Positions 41,558 to 48,709 of a DNA stretch of 64,000 nucleotides are shown here, in pieces. The translations under genes were made by a program, and so were the position numbers. Numbering within the stretch: position 1 is the stretch's first letter; each line of letters begins with the position of its first letter. The stretch spans positions 1,116,001 to 1,180,000 of the forward strand of contig NZ_LNJP01000003.1 of NCBI RefSeq assembly GCF_001547525.1, written 5' to 3'. Source of the stretch: Burkholderia anthina. GTDB taxonomy: Bacteria; Pseudomonadota; Gammaproteobacteria; Burkholderiales; Burkholderiaceae. The notes beneath the pieces were generated by a model that was not told where the DNA came from, did no database searches, and was given only the letters and a program-made list of their open reading frames with translations.

Positions 41558-41752
41558 ATGCCCCATGACTGCCCGCTACGCGCGGCGTTCATCGCGCCCT
41601 CGCCTTCCACCGCTCGCGCTTCATCCGCCCCCGGCTCCCGCCACCGCCGCACCGCCATCGCCGCGTGGTGCCTGCGCGTGGTCGGCTGGTACGGGCTCGA
41701 ACGGCTGCTCGCGTCGATTCCCGACAGCAACGACGACTTCGCGCTCGTCTGA
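41558..41752 (+). CDS. Small hypothetical protein
   Basis: This 64-aa frame with a good CGGAG ribosome site begins MPHDCPLRAAFIAPS and ends in an amphipathic AAWCLRVVGWYGLERLLASI plus an acidic tail (PDSNDDFALV). The basic linker and terminal helix look protein-like, but I recognise no family. It converges on the LysR gene with 20 bases between stops. Confidence 0.45.
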   Translation: MPHDCPLRAAFIAPSPSTARASSAPGSRHRRTAIAAWCLRVVGWYGLERLLASIPDSNDDFALV

Positions 41753-41772
41753 CCGGCCGGTCGACACCCCGC

Positions 41773-42726
41773 CTACTTGCGCCGCCGCTCGTGCGGCGCG
41801 GCCGACGCCCCGTCGATCACCGGCGCGCCCTGCTTGATCAGGAAGTCGCGGAACAGCCCCGTCACCTGCGAGATCCGCCGGTCGGCGAGCGTCACCACAT
41901 ACCATTCGCGCTCGATCGGGTTGCCGGGAAACGGCAGTTGCCCGAGCAGCCGCGTGCGCAATTCGAGCGCGCACGCATGCAGCGACAGGAATGCGACGCC
42001 GAGCCCCGCTTCGGCCATCTGCTTGATCGCCTCGTTGCTCGACAGTTCGGAGCCCACATGAAAACGGTAGCCCGCGTTCTTGAACAGGCTCTCGACGGTC
42101 GAGCGCGTGCCCGCGCCGCGTTCGCGCACGAGCAGGTGCGCGGATTCGAGATCCTTCAGCGCGACGCGCTTGCGCTGCATCAGCGGATGGCCGGGCGCCG
42201 CGACGAACACCATCGGATGCTTCGCGAATTCGACCGCGTGCGTGCGCAGCTCCTTCGGCGCGCTGCCCATCACCGCGAGATCGATTTCATGCGTCGCGAG
42301 CATGCGGATGATGTCGTCGCGGTTGCCGACCTTGAAATACGTCTTCACGTGCGGGCGCGTCGCGGTGAATTTGACGAGCAGCGGCGGGATCAGGTATTCG
42401 GCCGTCGTGATCGCGCCGATCCGCAGCGTGCCGCCGAGATCGCCCGTCAGCGCGGCCACTTCGTCGCCGGCCTCGCTCCACAGATGCAGGATCTCGCGCG
42501 CGTAGCGCGCCACGATCTCGCCGGCCGCGGTCAATTGCACGCCGCGCCCGACCCGCTGCAGCAACGCGGCACCCACGGCCTCCTCGAGCAGGCGAACCTG
42601 CAGCGACACGGCCGGCTGTGTCAGGTTCAACTCCTCGGCCGCGCGCGACACGCTGCCGAGCCGCGCGATCATGTCCAGCGCCTTCAACTGCCGGAACGTC
42701 GCGGTCTTTCCTATAAGTGAATACAT
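41773..42726 (-). CDS. LysR-family regulator, CbbR-like
   Basis: This 317-aa LysR regulator has an N-terminal helix-turn-helix (FRQLKALDMIARLGSVSRAAEELNLTQPAVSLQVRLLEEAVGAALLQR) of the CbbR subtype and a co-inducer domain with GALRIGAITTAEYLIPPLL-like sequence. It is divergent from ndh with about 100 bases between starts, which is the typical arrangement for control of the neighbour. A copy of a 26-bp element found again upstream of the HAD-like gene begins one base from its start. Confidence 0.92.
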   Translation of the reverse strand: MYSLIGKTATFRQLKALDMIARLGSVSRAAEELNLTQPAVSLQVRLLEEAVGAALLQRVGRGVQLTAAGEIVARYAREILHLWSEAGDEVAALTGDLGGTLRIGAITTAEYLIPPLLVKFTATRPHVKTYFKVGNRDDIIRMLATHEIDLAVMGSAPKELRTHAVEFAKHPMVFVAAPGHPLMQRKRVALKDLESAHLLVRERGAGTRSTVESLFKNAGYRFHVGSELSSNEAIKQMAEAGLGVAFLSLHACALELRTRLLGQLPFPGNPIEREWYVVTLADRRISQVTGLFRDFLIKQGAPVIDGASAAPHERRRK

Positions 42727-42752
42727 ATGAGTCGCTTATAAACATTAAATTG
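42727..42752. promoter_or_regulatory. LysR-type operator candidate, copy 1
   Basis: The element starts ATGAGTCGCTTATAAACATT and continues AAATTG. It matches 44404-44429 at 20 of 26 positions and contains the T-N11-A type spacing seen in LysR sites. It lies between the LysR gene and ndh and is AT-rich. Confidence 0.5.
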
Positions 42753-42826
42753 TTCGACTGGGTACGAAACTATATCGTCGGTTCTTGAGCAATGTCATGC
42801 GAATCGTCATTCAGCGGGAGCCCACC

Positions 42827-44185
42827 ATGGACAACACCACGCCCAACCTTGCAACGGACCGCGCACCGCGCCTGCCGCGCATCGTGATCGTCGGCGGCGG
42901 CGCCGGCGGCCTGCAGCTCGCCACGCGTCTCGGCGATACGGTCGGACGCCGCGGGCAAGCCGAAGTCGTGCTCGTCGACCGCTATCCGACGCACTTCTGG
43001 AAGCCGCTGTTGCATGAAGCCGCGTCGGGCCATCGCGATCCGGCTTCCCACACGATCGAATACGCGGCGCAGGCGAAGCGCCACGGCTTTCGCTTCGTGC
43101 AGGGCGCGCTGCAGCGGGTCGACCGCGCGGCACGCACGGCGACGATCGCGGCCGTGCAGGATGCGGACGGCACGGAAATCCTGCCGCAGCGGGAACTCGA
43201 TTACGACGACCTCGTGCTGGCGGTCGGCAGCGTGACGAACTTCTTCAACGTGCCGGGCGCCGAGCGCCATGCGCTGCCGCTCGAAAACCTCGACCAGGCC
43301 GAGGATTTCCGCCGCAAGTTCCTCGCTGCGTGCACGAAGGCGAACCATCGGGCCGAGCAGCAGCCCGCGCGGCGCGCGGCGCCGATCTGCATCAACGTGA
43401 TCGGCGCGGGCGCGACCGGCGTCGAGCTGGCCGCCGCGCTGCGGCACGCGATCCAGCAACTGACGACGTACCGCTTCAAGGCGCTGGTATCCGCGCGCGA
43501 CGTGCACATCCGGTTGATCGAAGGCGGCCCGCGCATCCTGCCGGCGCTCGACGAACGGTTGTCCGGCAAGATGCACGCGCAGCTTCGCGCGCTGAACGTC
43601 GACGTGCTGACCGATACGCGCGTGGCGGAAGTCGGCGCGGATGCCGTGACGACCGCGACCGGCGAACGCCTCGCGAGCGACATCACGATCTGGGCGGCCG
43701 GCGTCGCCGGGCCCGCGATGCTGCGGGACATCGGCGACATCGCGCTCAACCGGTCGAACCAGGTGATCGTGACCGACACGCTGCAGACGCCCGACGATCC
43801 GCACGTGTACGCGTTCGGCGACTGCGCCGCGTGCCCGTCGACCGGTGCGGGCGGGTTCCTGCCGCCGCGCGCGCAGGTCGCGCACCAGCAGGCCGTGTAT
43901 CTGGTCAACGCATTCGCGCGCCGCATCGCCGGCAAGCCGGTGGCCGGCTTCACGTTCCGCGATGCGGGCACCGTCGTGTCGCTCGGACACGCGGGCGCCG
44001 CGTATCAGGCGGGCATCGGCGTGCGCTCGCACTCGCTGATCGTCGACGGGCTGGCGGCGATCGGGCTGTACAAGTTCCTGTATCGCAAGCACCTGTTCAA
44101 CGTGGTGGGTATGAAGCGCGCGCTGTTCCAGTCGCTGAGCCACTGGCTGCAAAGCCGTCACCAGCCGTCGATCAAGTTGCACTGA
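42827..44185 (+). CDS. ndh: Type II NADH:quinone dehydrogenase
   Basis: This 452-aa single-subunit, non-proton-pumping NADH dehydrogenase is peripheral on the inner membrane. The FAD-binding motif RIVIVGGGAGGLQLATRLG is near the N-terminus. The second nucleotide-binding motif is NVIGAGATGVELAAALR, and VYAFGDCAACP is the FAD-contacting block before the C-terminus. ATG 42827 follows GGGAG; an upstream in-frame ATG (42785) lacks it. The C-terminal YKFLYRKHLFNVVGMKRALF is an amphipathic membrane-contact segment. A divergent LysR probably regulates it. Confidence 0.93.
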   Translation: MDNTTPNLATDRAPRLPRIVIVGGGAGGLQLATRLGDTVGRRGQAEVVLVDRYPTHFWKPLLHEAASGHRDPASHTIEYAAQAKRHGFRFVQGALQRVDRAARTATIAAVQDADGTEILPQRELDYDDLVLAVGSVTNFFNVPGAERHALPLENLDQAEDFRRKFLAACTKANHRAEQQPARRAAPICINVIGAGATGVELAAALRHAIQQLTTYRFKALVSARDVHIRLIEGGPRILPALDERLSGKMHAQLRALNVDVLTDTRVAEVGADAVTTATGERLASDITIWAAGVAGPAMLRDIGDIALNRSNQVIVTDTLQTPDDPHVYAFGDCAACPSTGAGGFLPPRAQVAHQQAVYLVNAFARRIAGKPVAGFTFRDAGTVVSLGHAGAAYQAGIGVRSHSLIVDGLAAIGLYKFLYRKHLFNVVGMKRALFQSLSHWLQSRHQPSIKLH

Positions 44186-44212
44186 GCAACGACTCACACA
44201 CGGCATCGCAAC

Positions 44213-44247
44213 ACGGCATATCGCGTGGCCATCGCTCGATATGCCGT
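44213..44247 (+). terminator. Stem-loop downstream of ndh
   Basis: ACGGCATATCG (44213-44223) pairs perfectly with CGATATGCCGT (44237-44247) over 11 bp with a 13-base loop. The short T content after it makes it a weak intrinsic terminator or an mRNA 3' stabiliser. Confidence 0.5.
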
Positions 44248-44403
44248 ATTTCCCTATGCATATGCGTGATTCGTCCGCAATGCGCGCCACACTGGTGCAT
44301 CACGTTGAAGGCCGCCGATACGACGCCATTCCGGCGGGACATGCCGCGCGACACGCATCCCGCGCCCGCTGTGACTGGCCGCCCCATTCATTAGTCGGAT
44401 CGT

Positions 44404-44429
44404 ATGAGTCGGCTAAAAATATTAATTGG
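44404..44429. promoter_or_regulatory. LysR-type operator candidate, copy 2
   Basis: The element starts ATGAGTCGGCTAAAAATATT and continues AATTGG. It matches 42727-42752 at 20 of 26 positions, in an AT-rich stretch about 80 bases upstream of the HAD-like gene. This suggests that gene is co-regulated with ndh. Confidence 0.5.
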
Positions 44430-44509
44430 TCGCGTTTTCCGGATCGACGCTAAGGTGTGAGGCATTCCCGTCGGCGAACGGATCATCACGTTTCTGAAAA
44501 GGAATCACC

Positions 44510-44944
44510 GTGGTCATCGAAGCCATCGTCACCCGTCTCGACGCAGCATTCGCGCAGATCGAAGCAACACCGGATTCGCGCGAATCGCGCAACCAGCGCG
44601 ACGCGATCATCCAGTGGCTCGACCGGGCATCGGAAGAAGGCTATCGACTCGGTCTCGTCACGACGCTGCCGGCCGCGCGGCTCAGCGACATGTTCGAAGG
44701 CCAGTTCGGCCGCGCGAACCTCGACCGCTTCTCAGTCGTCGTCACGGACGCCAATCAACAGGAGTCCGGATCGAATCAGCATCCGTTCGATGTCGCGCTG
44801 CAAGCGCTCGGCGTGCCGCCGGAGCGCGCGGTCGGGATCGCGAGCAGCGAGCCGGAACGCCGCGAGGCCGAGCATTTCGGGCTGTCGCGCTGCGTGAGCA
44901 TCACCGATACGGTGCGCTCGATCGCATCGGCCGGGCTGCACTGA
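44510..44944 (+). CDS. HAD-like protein lacking the N-terminal nucleophile motif
   Basis: This 144-aa protein matches the second half of a haloacid-dehalogenase-like domain: RLGLVTTLPAARLSDMFEGQFG, then DRFSVVVTDANQQ, then PFDVALQALGVPPERAVGIASSEPERREAEHFGLSRCVSI. The canonical N-terminal DxDxT nucleophile motif is absent, so enzymatic phosphatase activity is doubtful. Start GTG 44510 follows AAAGGAATCACC. An upstream element resembles the ndh operator. Its role is unknown; a regulatory or vestigial HAD protein is possible. Confidence 0.6.
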   Translation: MVIEAIVTRLDAAFAQIEATPDSRESRNQRDAIIQWLDRASEEGYRLGLVTTLPAARLSDMFEGQFGRANLDRFSVVVTDANQQESGSNQHPFDVALQALGVPPERAVGIASSEPERREAEHFGLSRCVSITDTVRSIASAGLH

Positions 44945-45123
44945 ACGCCGGCACACGAGCCGGCCGCGGCCGGCCGTCATCGTCGCTCCGGCGGCAATCG
45001 GGCGCGTGCCTACCCGCATCCTGACATTCTGCTGTCAAAGTCGCTTGCGACACTTCGGGGCTCGACTACATCCCCGGAGACGGACGACGCACATACGCAT
45101 CGTCCGGTCCGTTGCCCGCCACG

Positions 45124-46743
45124 ATGACACGCCCGACCCGCACCGCCGCCGCCCTCACGATTGCCTGCCTGTTGCTCGCCGCTTGCGGCGGGAATGACTC
45201 GACAGCGCCTGCCACGTCGGCCGACAACAACGGCACGGCGCCGGCCCCGCAGCCGCAGCCCGCGCCGGCCCCGGCACCCGCGACCTACTACCAGACGAAG
45301 ACGCCGTACCGTCCGCAACAGGACGCCGCGACGTACGAAGCGCCGCCGGCCGGCTACGCGCCCGTCTATACCGAACTCGTCGCCCGTCACGGCTCGCGCG
45401 GGCTGTCGGGCTTCAAGTACGACGGCGCGATCTACGCGATGCTGATCAAGGCCGAGGCCGACGGCGCGCTGACCGCGCTCGGCGCGCAGCTCAAGGCCGA
45501 CACATACGCGATGATGAAGGCCAATGCGCTGCTCGGCTACGGCGTGCAGGGCATCTCGACACCCGGGTACGGCAACCTCACGCAAGCCGGCATCCGCGAA
45601 CATCAGCAACTCGCCGCGCGTCTCGCGCAGCGGCTGCCTGCGCTGTTCGCCGCCGGCAATCGGCAGGTGGTGGTCGTCAACTCGGGCCAGGATCGCGCGG
45701 TCGACAGTTCGACGTATTTCTCGGCGGCGCTCGTTGCCGCGCAGCCGGCACTGGCGTCGGCCATCACGCTGCCGGCCGCGCCGTCCGGCTATCCGGCGAG
45801 CGCGCCGGTCGCGCAGCCGGCCGGCACCAATCGCTTCCTGCTGTATTTCCACGCGTTGAAACCGGCCACCGATCTCGTGACCGACGCGAGCGATCCGTAC
45901 TACGCGACCTATCAGGCGAGCCAGGCGTACCAGGCCTATGCAAACGACGCGACGGTGGCCGCGAAGCTGAAGGCGATCAAGGCCGAGCCGCAAGCGGCCG
46001 ACGTCGCGCAAACGGTGCTGTCCGCGCTCGTGTCGCCCGCCTTCATCGCGAAGCTCGGCGCCGACGGCTACACGTTCGCGAACACCGGCACCTATGCGTT
46101 CACGTCGACGGACGGCAAGTTCACCAACACGCTGAAGGGCGACGGCAAGACGAAGATCGCGACGGCCGTCGACGCAGTGAACGTGCTGTACAACCTGCTG
46201 CAGGTTGCGCCTGCGATGACCGCTGAAACCGGCGGCGTCACGATGGAGAAGTACATCGGTGCCGAGCAGGCGCAGTATCTCGCGTACCTGCAGGATGCCG
46301 AGGACTACTACCAGAAGGGCCCCGGCATCCAGGAAGCAAACCCCGTAACGTACCGGATGGCGAAGGGGCTGCAGGACGATTTCTTCGCCGAGGTCGACGC
46401 GATCGCGCGCGGCGACCTGACGCACGCCGCGAAGCTGCGCTTCACGCATGCGGAGGTCGTGATTCCGTTCGCGTCGATCATGAACCTGAAGAACGTGTTC
46501 GTGCCGACGCCTCAGTCGCAGACGTACACGTATGCGAACAACCCGTGGCGCGGCGATCAGGTATCGCCGATGGCCGCGAACATGCAGTGGGACGTCTATC
46601 GCAACGGGTCGCGGCTCATCGTGAAGATGCTGTACAACGAGCGCGAGACGGATTTCCAGGCCGCGTGCGACGGCGCGAAGATCGCGCCGGGCAGCCACTT
46701 CTACGACTACGCGGGGCTGAAGCAGTGTTACGGCTATCAGTGA
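45124..46743 (+). CDS. Lipoprotein histidine acid phosphatase, MINPP-like (possible phytase)
   Basis: This 539-aa exported lipoprotein has the lipobox LLAAC at Cys21, followed by a Pro/Ala-rich linker. The catalytic RHGSRG (Arg88, His89) is the branch-2 histidine phosphatase signature. The proton-donor motif reads HAE (residues 442-444) instead of the common HD, which is the hallmark of multiple inositol polyphosphate phosphatases. Inositol phosphate (phytate) or another phosphoester is the inferred substrate at the outer membrane or periplasm. ATG 45124 is preferred to TTG 45112 because the signal peptide begins there. The Shine-Dalgarno is weak. Confidence 0.8.
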   Translation: MTRPTRTAAALTIACLLLAACGGNDSTAPATSADNNGTAPAPQPQPAPAPAPATYYQTKTPYRPQQDAATYEAPPAGYAPVYTELVARHGSRGLSGFKYDGAIYAMLIKAEADGALTALGAQLKADTYAMMKANALLGYGVQGISTPGYGNLTQAGIREHQQLAARLAQRLPALFAAGNRQVVVVNSGQDRAVDSSTYFSAALVAAQPALASAITLPAAPSGYPASAPVAQPAGTNRFLLYFHALKPATDLVTDASDPYYATYQASQAYQAYANDATVAAKLKAIKAEPQAADVAQTVLSALVSPAFIAKLGADGYTFANTGTYAFTSTDGKFTNTLKGDGKTKIATAVDAVNVLYNLLQVAPAMTAETGGVTMEKYIGAEQAQYLAYLQDAEDYYQKGPGIQEANPVTYRMAKGLQDDFFAEVDAIARGDLTHAAKLRFTHAEVVIPFASIMNLKNVFVPTPQSQTYTYANNPWRGDQVSPMAANMQWDVYRNGSRLIVKMLYNERETDFQAACDGAKIAPGSHFYDYAGLKQCYGYQ

Positions 46744-46785
46744 CGTGATGCGCGGGGCCTTCTGGCCGGAACCGCACGTTGAAAC

Positions 46786-46807
46786 CCGGACGGCGCGGAC
46801 CGTCCGG
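46786..46807. terminator. Stem-loop between convergent genes
   Basis: CCGGACGG (46786-46793) pairs with CCGTCCGG (46800-46807) around a 6-base loop. It lies between the convergent phosphatase and YcxB-like genes and has no T-run, so terminator function is tentative. Confidence 0.4.
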
Positions 46808-46832
46808 ACTTCGCTACACACGCCGCATCCCG

Positions 46833-47369
46833 CTAGACCTTGCGCACGCCGTTCCGAAGCAGCGCCTGGTGCAGGAATGCCAGTTGTCCGTCGTCCAGCA
46901 CGCGCTTCGGTACCACGCGGAACATCACCGATGACTGATAAAGCAGGATCATCTGACGATCCTCGCTCCAGTGAATGAGATCCGCATAGCGAATTTCGTC
47001 GCGCGAAGTCGGCGTTTCGACAACGAAGCGATCGCCTTCGAAAATGACCGTGTAAAGCTGATGAAGCGCCCTTTGCTGGTCGTAAATCTTGCGGCCTGCG
47101 CGCGGCATGATCAGGTGATTCAGAACGGGCACGCCGATCGCCACGACAGCCGCGATTCCCGCGGCCATCCAGACATGGCGCCATTCCGGAAAATGCCCGC
47201 TTGCTACGCGGACACCGCCGACCAGCAGCACGACATACACGATCGCGAGAGTCGCAAACGACTTGAGCAGGGCTTTCCCGTTGTACCTGCGCCAAAGATT
47301 CACGCGGTATGCGTGGACGAGATCATCCGCGGTTATTTGAAAAACGACTTCGGTATCGCTCGTGGGCAT
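46833..47369 (-). CDS. YcxB-like membrane protein
   Basis: This 178-aa protein has two adjacent hydrophobic segments (SFATLAIVYVVLLVGGVRVA and HVWMAAGIAAVVAIGVPVLN) and a C-terminal PH-like/YcxB domain (YTVIFEGDRFVVETPTSRDEIRYADLIHWSEDRQMILLY, then FRVVPKRVL). The family is of unknown function in the inner membrane. ATG 47369 begins just before a beta strand typical of these proteins; an upstream extension in frame is low-complexity. It converges on the phosphatase gene. Confidence 0.75.
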   Translation of the reverse strand: MPTSDTEVVFQITADDLVHAYRVNLWRRYNGKALLKSFATLAIVYVVLLVGGVRVASGHFPEWRHVWMAAGIAAVVAIGVPVLNHLIMPRAGRKIYDQQRALHQLYTVIFEGDRFVVETPTSRDEIRYADLIHWSEDRQMILLYQSSVMFRVVPKRVLDDGQLAFLHQALLRNGVRKV

Positions 47370-47659
47370 GGGCGGGCTCGGAATGTTCTCGGGTTCCTGG
47401 ATTTGCTGTGGATGCTTCACCGCGGGCTGCGCGATCCAGACGGCCGGCAGTGCACGCGCACGATGACGTGCAAACCGAGCCGCGCGATATCGCCTGCCGG
47501 TCGATGCACGGCGACAATATACCTGCGTGGAATGACGTCCACGCGGGGCGCCACCGCGGCAGTGGCGCAGCCGGCGGCCGGCGCGGGCGGCTGAGCGATC
47601 CTGTCGGGGCGAACTCGCATCGGCTCGCACGGTCGAACGAGCATCGTCGGAGAATCCCC

Positions 47660-47965
47660 ATGAAACGCGTCGCCCTCGCCGCTGCCCTGACCCTGTTTGC
47701 CGCCATCAGCCTGCCGGCCATCGCCGGTACGCCCTCCGGAGCCGTCGCGCCGGCTTCGGCTCACGCATACGCGAAGAATTGCGTACCGTCGCGGGATGCC
47801 GCACAAGGCGCCCGTTCTCTCTCCAGCGCGCCGCCGATCCGCGTCTGCGTCGGCGATTCCGACACGCAGTTGAACCTGCCGTGGTTCCTGACCGACGTTC
47901 TCACCGCCGTTGACACGCATCAGTCGCCGAGCGGCCTGCTCCACAAGATGCGCGACGATTTCTGA
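47660..47965 (+). CDS. Small secreted protein of unknown function
   Basis: This 101-aa protein has a textbook signal peptide (MKRVALAAALTLFAAISLPAIA). The mature part is short with two Cys (NCVPSRD and IRVCVGDS) that could form a disulphide, and ends LLHKMRDDF. CGGAG is well spaced before ATG 47660. No family was recognised. It faces the convergent small gene at 47988. Confidence 0.65.
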   Translation: MKRVALAAALTLFAAISLPAIAGTPSGAVAPASAHAYAKNCVPSRDAAQGARSLSSAPPIRVCVGDSDTQLNLPWFLTDVLTAVDTHQSPSGLLHKMRDDF

Positions 47966-47987
47966 ATCCCGGCCGGCCCCGCCTCGT

Positions 47988-48284
47988 TCATGGCTCGTCG
48001 GGCCGCTCCAGCACCTCGATGAACGTGCCGACGATGCCGCGCCACATCGCTGGGTCGGCGATGCGCGCCAGCAACCGCCGCAATTCGCGTCGTTCGTCGT
48101 TCGACAGCACGCCGTGCGCGCCGCGGATGCTGTCGTAGCTCGGCGTACCGCGCGACGCGAGTGCGCGATCGAGCGAATAGTCGCGGGTCTCTCCGTCCAC
48201 AGAAATCCGGATCCACAGCGAACCGCCGTCCGCCACGGCGGCGCCATCGGTCACGACGACCGTGGGTGCGGCATTTTCTTCCAT
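47988..48284 (-). CDS. Hypothetical protein
   Basis: This 98-aa soluble protein begins MEENAAPTVVVTD and contains SLWIRISVDGETRDYSLDRALASR and SNDERRELRRLLARIADPAMWRGIVGTFIEVLE. It has mixed beta then alpha character and no membrane segment. ATG 48284 follows GGAG. I recognise no family. Its strand composition is consistent with a real gene. Confidence 0.6.
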   Translation of the reverse strand: MEENAAPTVVVTDGAAVADGGSLWIRISVDGETRDYSLDRALASRGTPSYDSIRGAHGVLSNDERRELRRLLARIADPAMWRGIVGTFIEVLERPDEP

Positions 48285-48431
48285 CACAACGCTCCGGTTT
48301 GACGCGCTGGCGGCAGGTTGCCGGCCACGGCGCCACATTGAAATGTTTCTTTTTGAGACACAATCACAAAACTGCGCCGATTTTTAGACAATAATATTTC
48401 GTAATGGCGCGCCGCATCTTATACTGGCCGC

Positions 48432-48502
48432 GCACCATCCTCGTGCCAAGAGACGGTGTCTTTTGTCCCGGCCGCACACACTGTGCGGCCGGGGCTTTTT
48501 TC
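48432..48502 (+). ncRNA. Candidate small RNA
   Basis: A TATACT -10-like hexamer (48420-48425) precedes about 70 bases that fold into a short AAGAGAC-GGT-GTCTTTT hairpin and then a 12-bp GC stem (48467-48478 with 48482-48493) followed by CTTTTTT. No ORF with a ribosome site fits. The neighbouring protein genes are transcribed away or start well downstream, so the terminator needs its own transcript. The -35 box is weak. No known RNA family was recognised. Confidence 0.4.
48467..48501 (+). terminator. Strong intrinsic terminator
   Basis: A 12-bp perfect stem closes a CAC loop (48479-48481) and is followed by GC and then six T residues. Confidence 0.9.
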
Positions 48503-48709
48503 GGTACGCTGCGTCGATATACATGCTTGATGCGCGCATGTTATTGAGCAATGCTGCCAGATGAATGGCCGATCGCGACAGGCTCACCCGATGCCGTCGC
48601 GACGGCCGAATCGATCGGCGTCCCGAAACCGGCGCGCGAGCCGCATGGCCCGAATCAGGCATGCGGCATGCGCGCCGTTCGCGCATCGACCAGTTCGACT
48701 TGCCACGCC

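Larger units (their letters stand above)
44186..44509. promoter_or_regulatory. Intergenic region between ndh and the HAD-like gene
   Basis: This 324-bp stretch holds a stem-loop after ndh (44213-44247), an AGTCGG-N8-AGTCGG direct repeat (about 44394-44413) overlapping the second copy of the LysR-type element, and the AAAGGAATCACC site before GTG 44510. No gene was seen. Confidence 0.5.
48285..48709. promoter_or_regulatory. Intergenic region with candidate sRNA and strong terminator
   Basis: This stretch lies between divergent genes and is AT-richer at 48340-48400. It contains a TATACT (48420-48425), a probable small transcript ending in an intrinsic terminator (48432-48502), and possible alternative upstream starts of the EAL protein. 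A poorly conserved CTGCCAGATGAATGG near 48551 resembles part of the dispersed element but lacks its stem. Confidence 0.45.

Noticed and set aside
48540..48570. Fourth copy of the dispersed foldable element
   Set aside because: A CTGCCAGATGAATGG segment resembles one block, but the GC-rich core and paired arms are absent.
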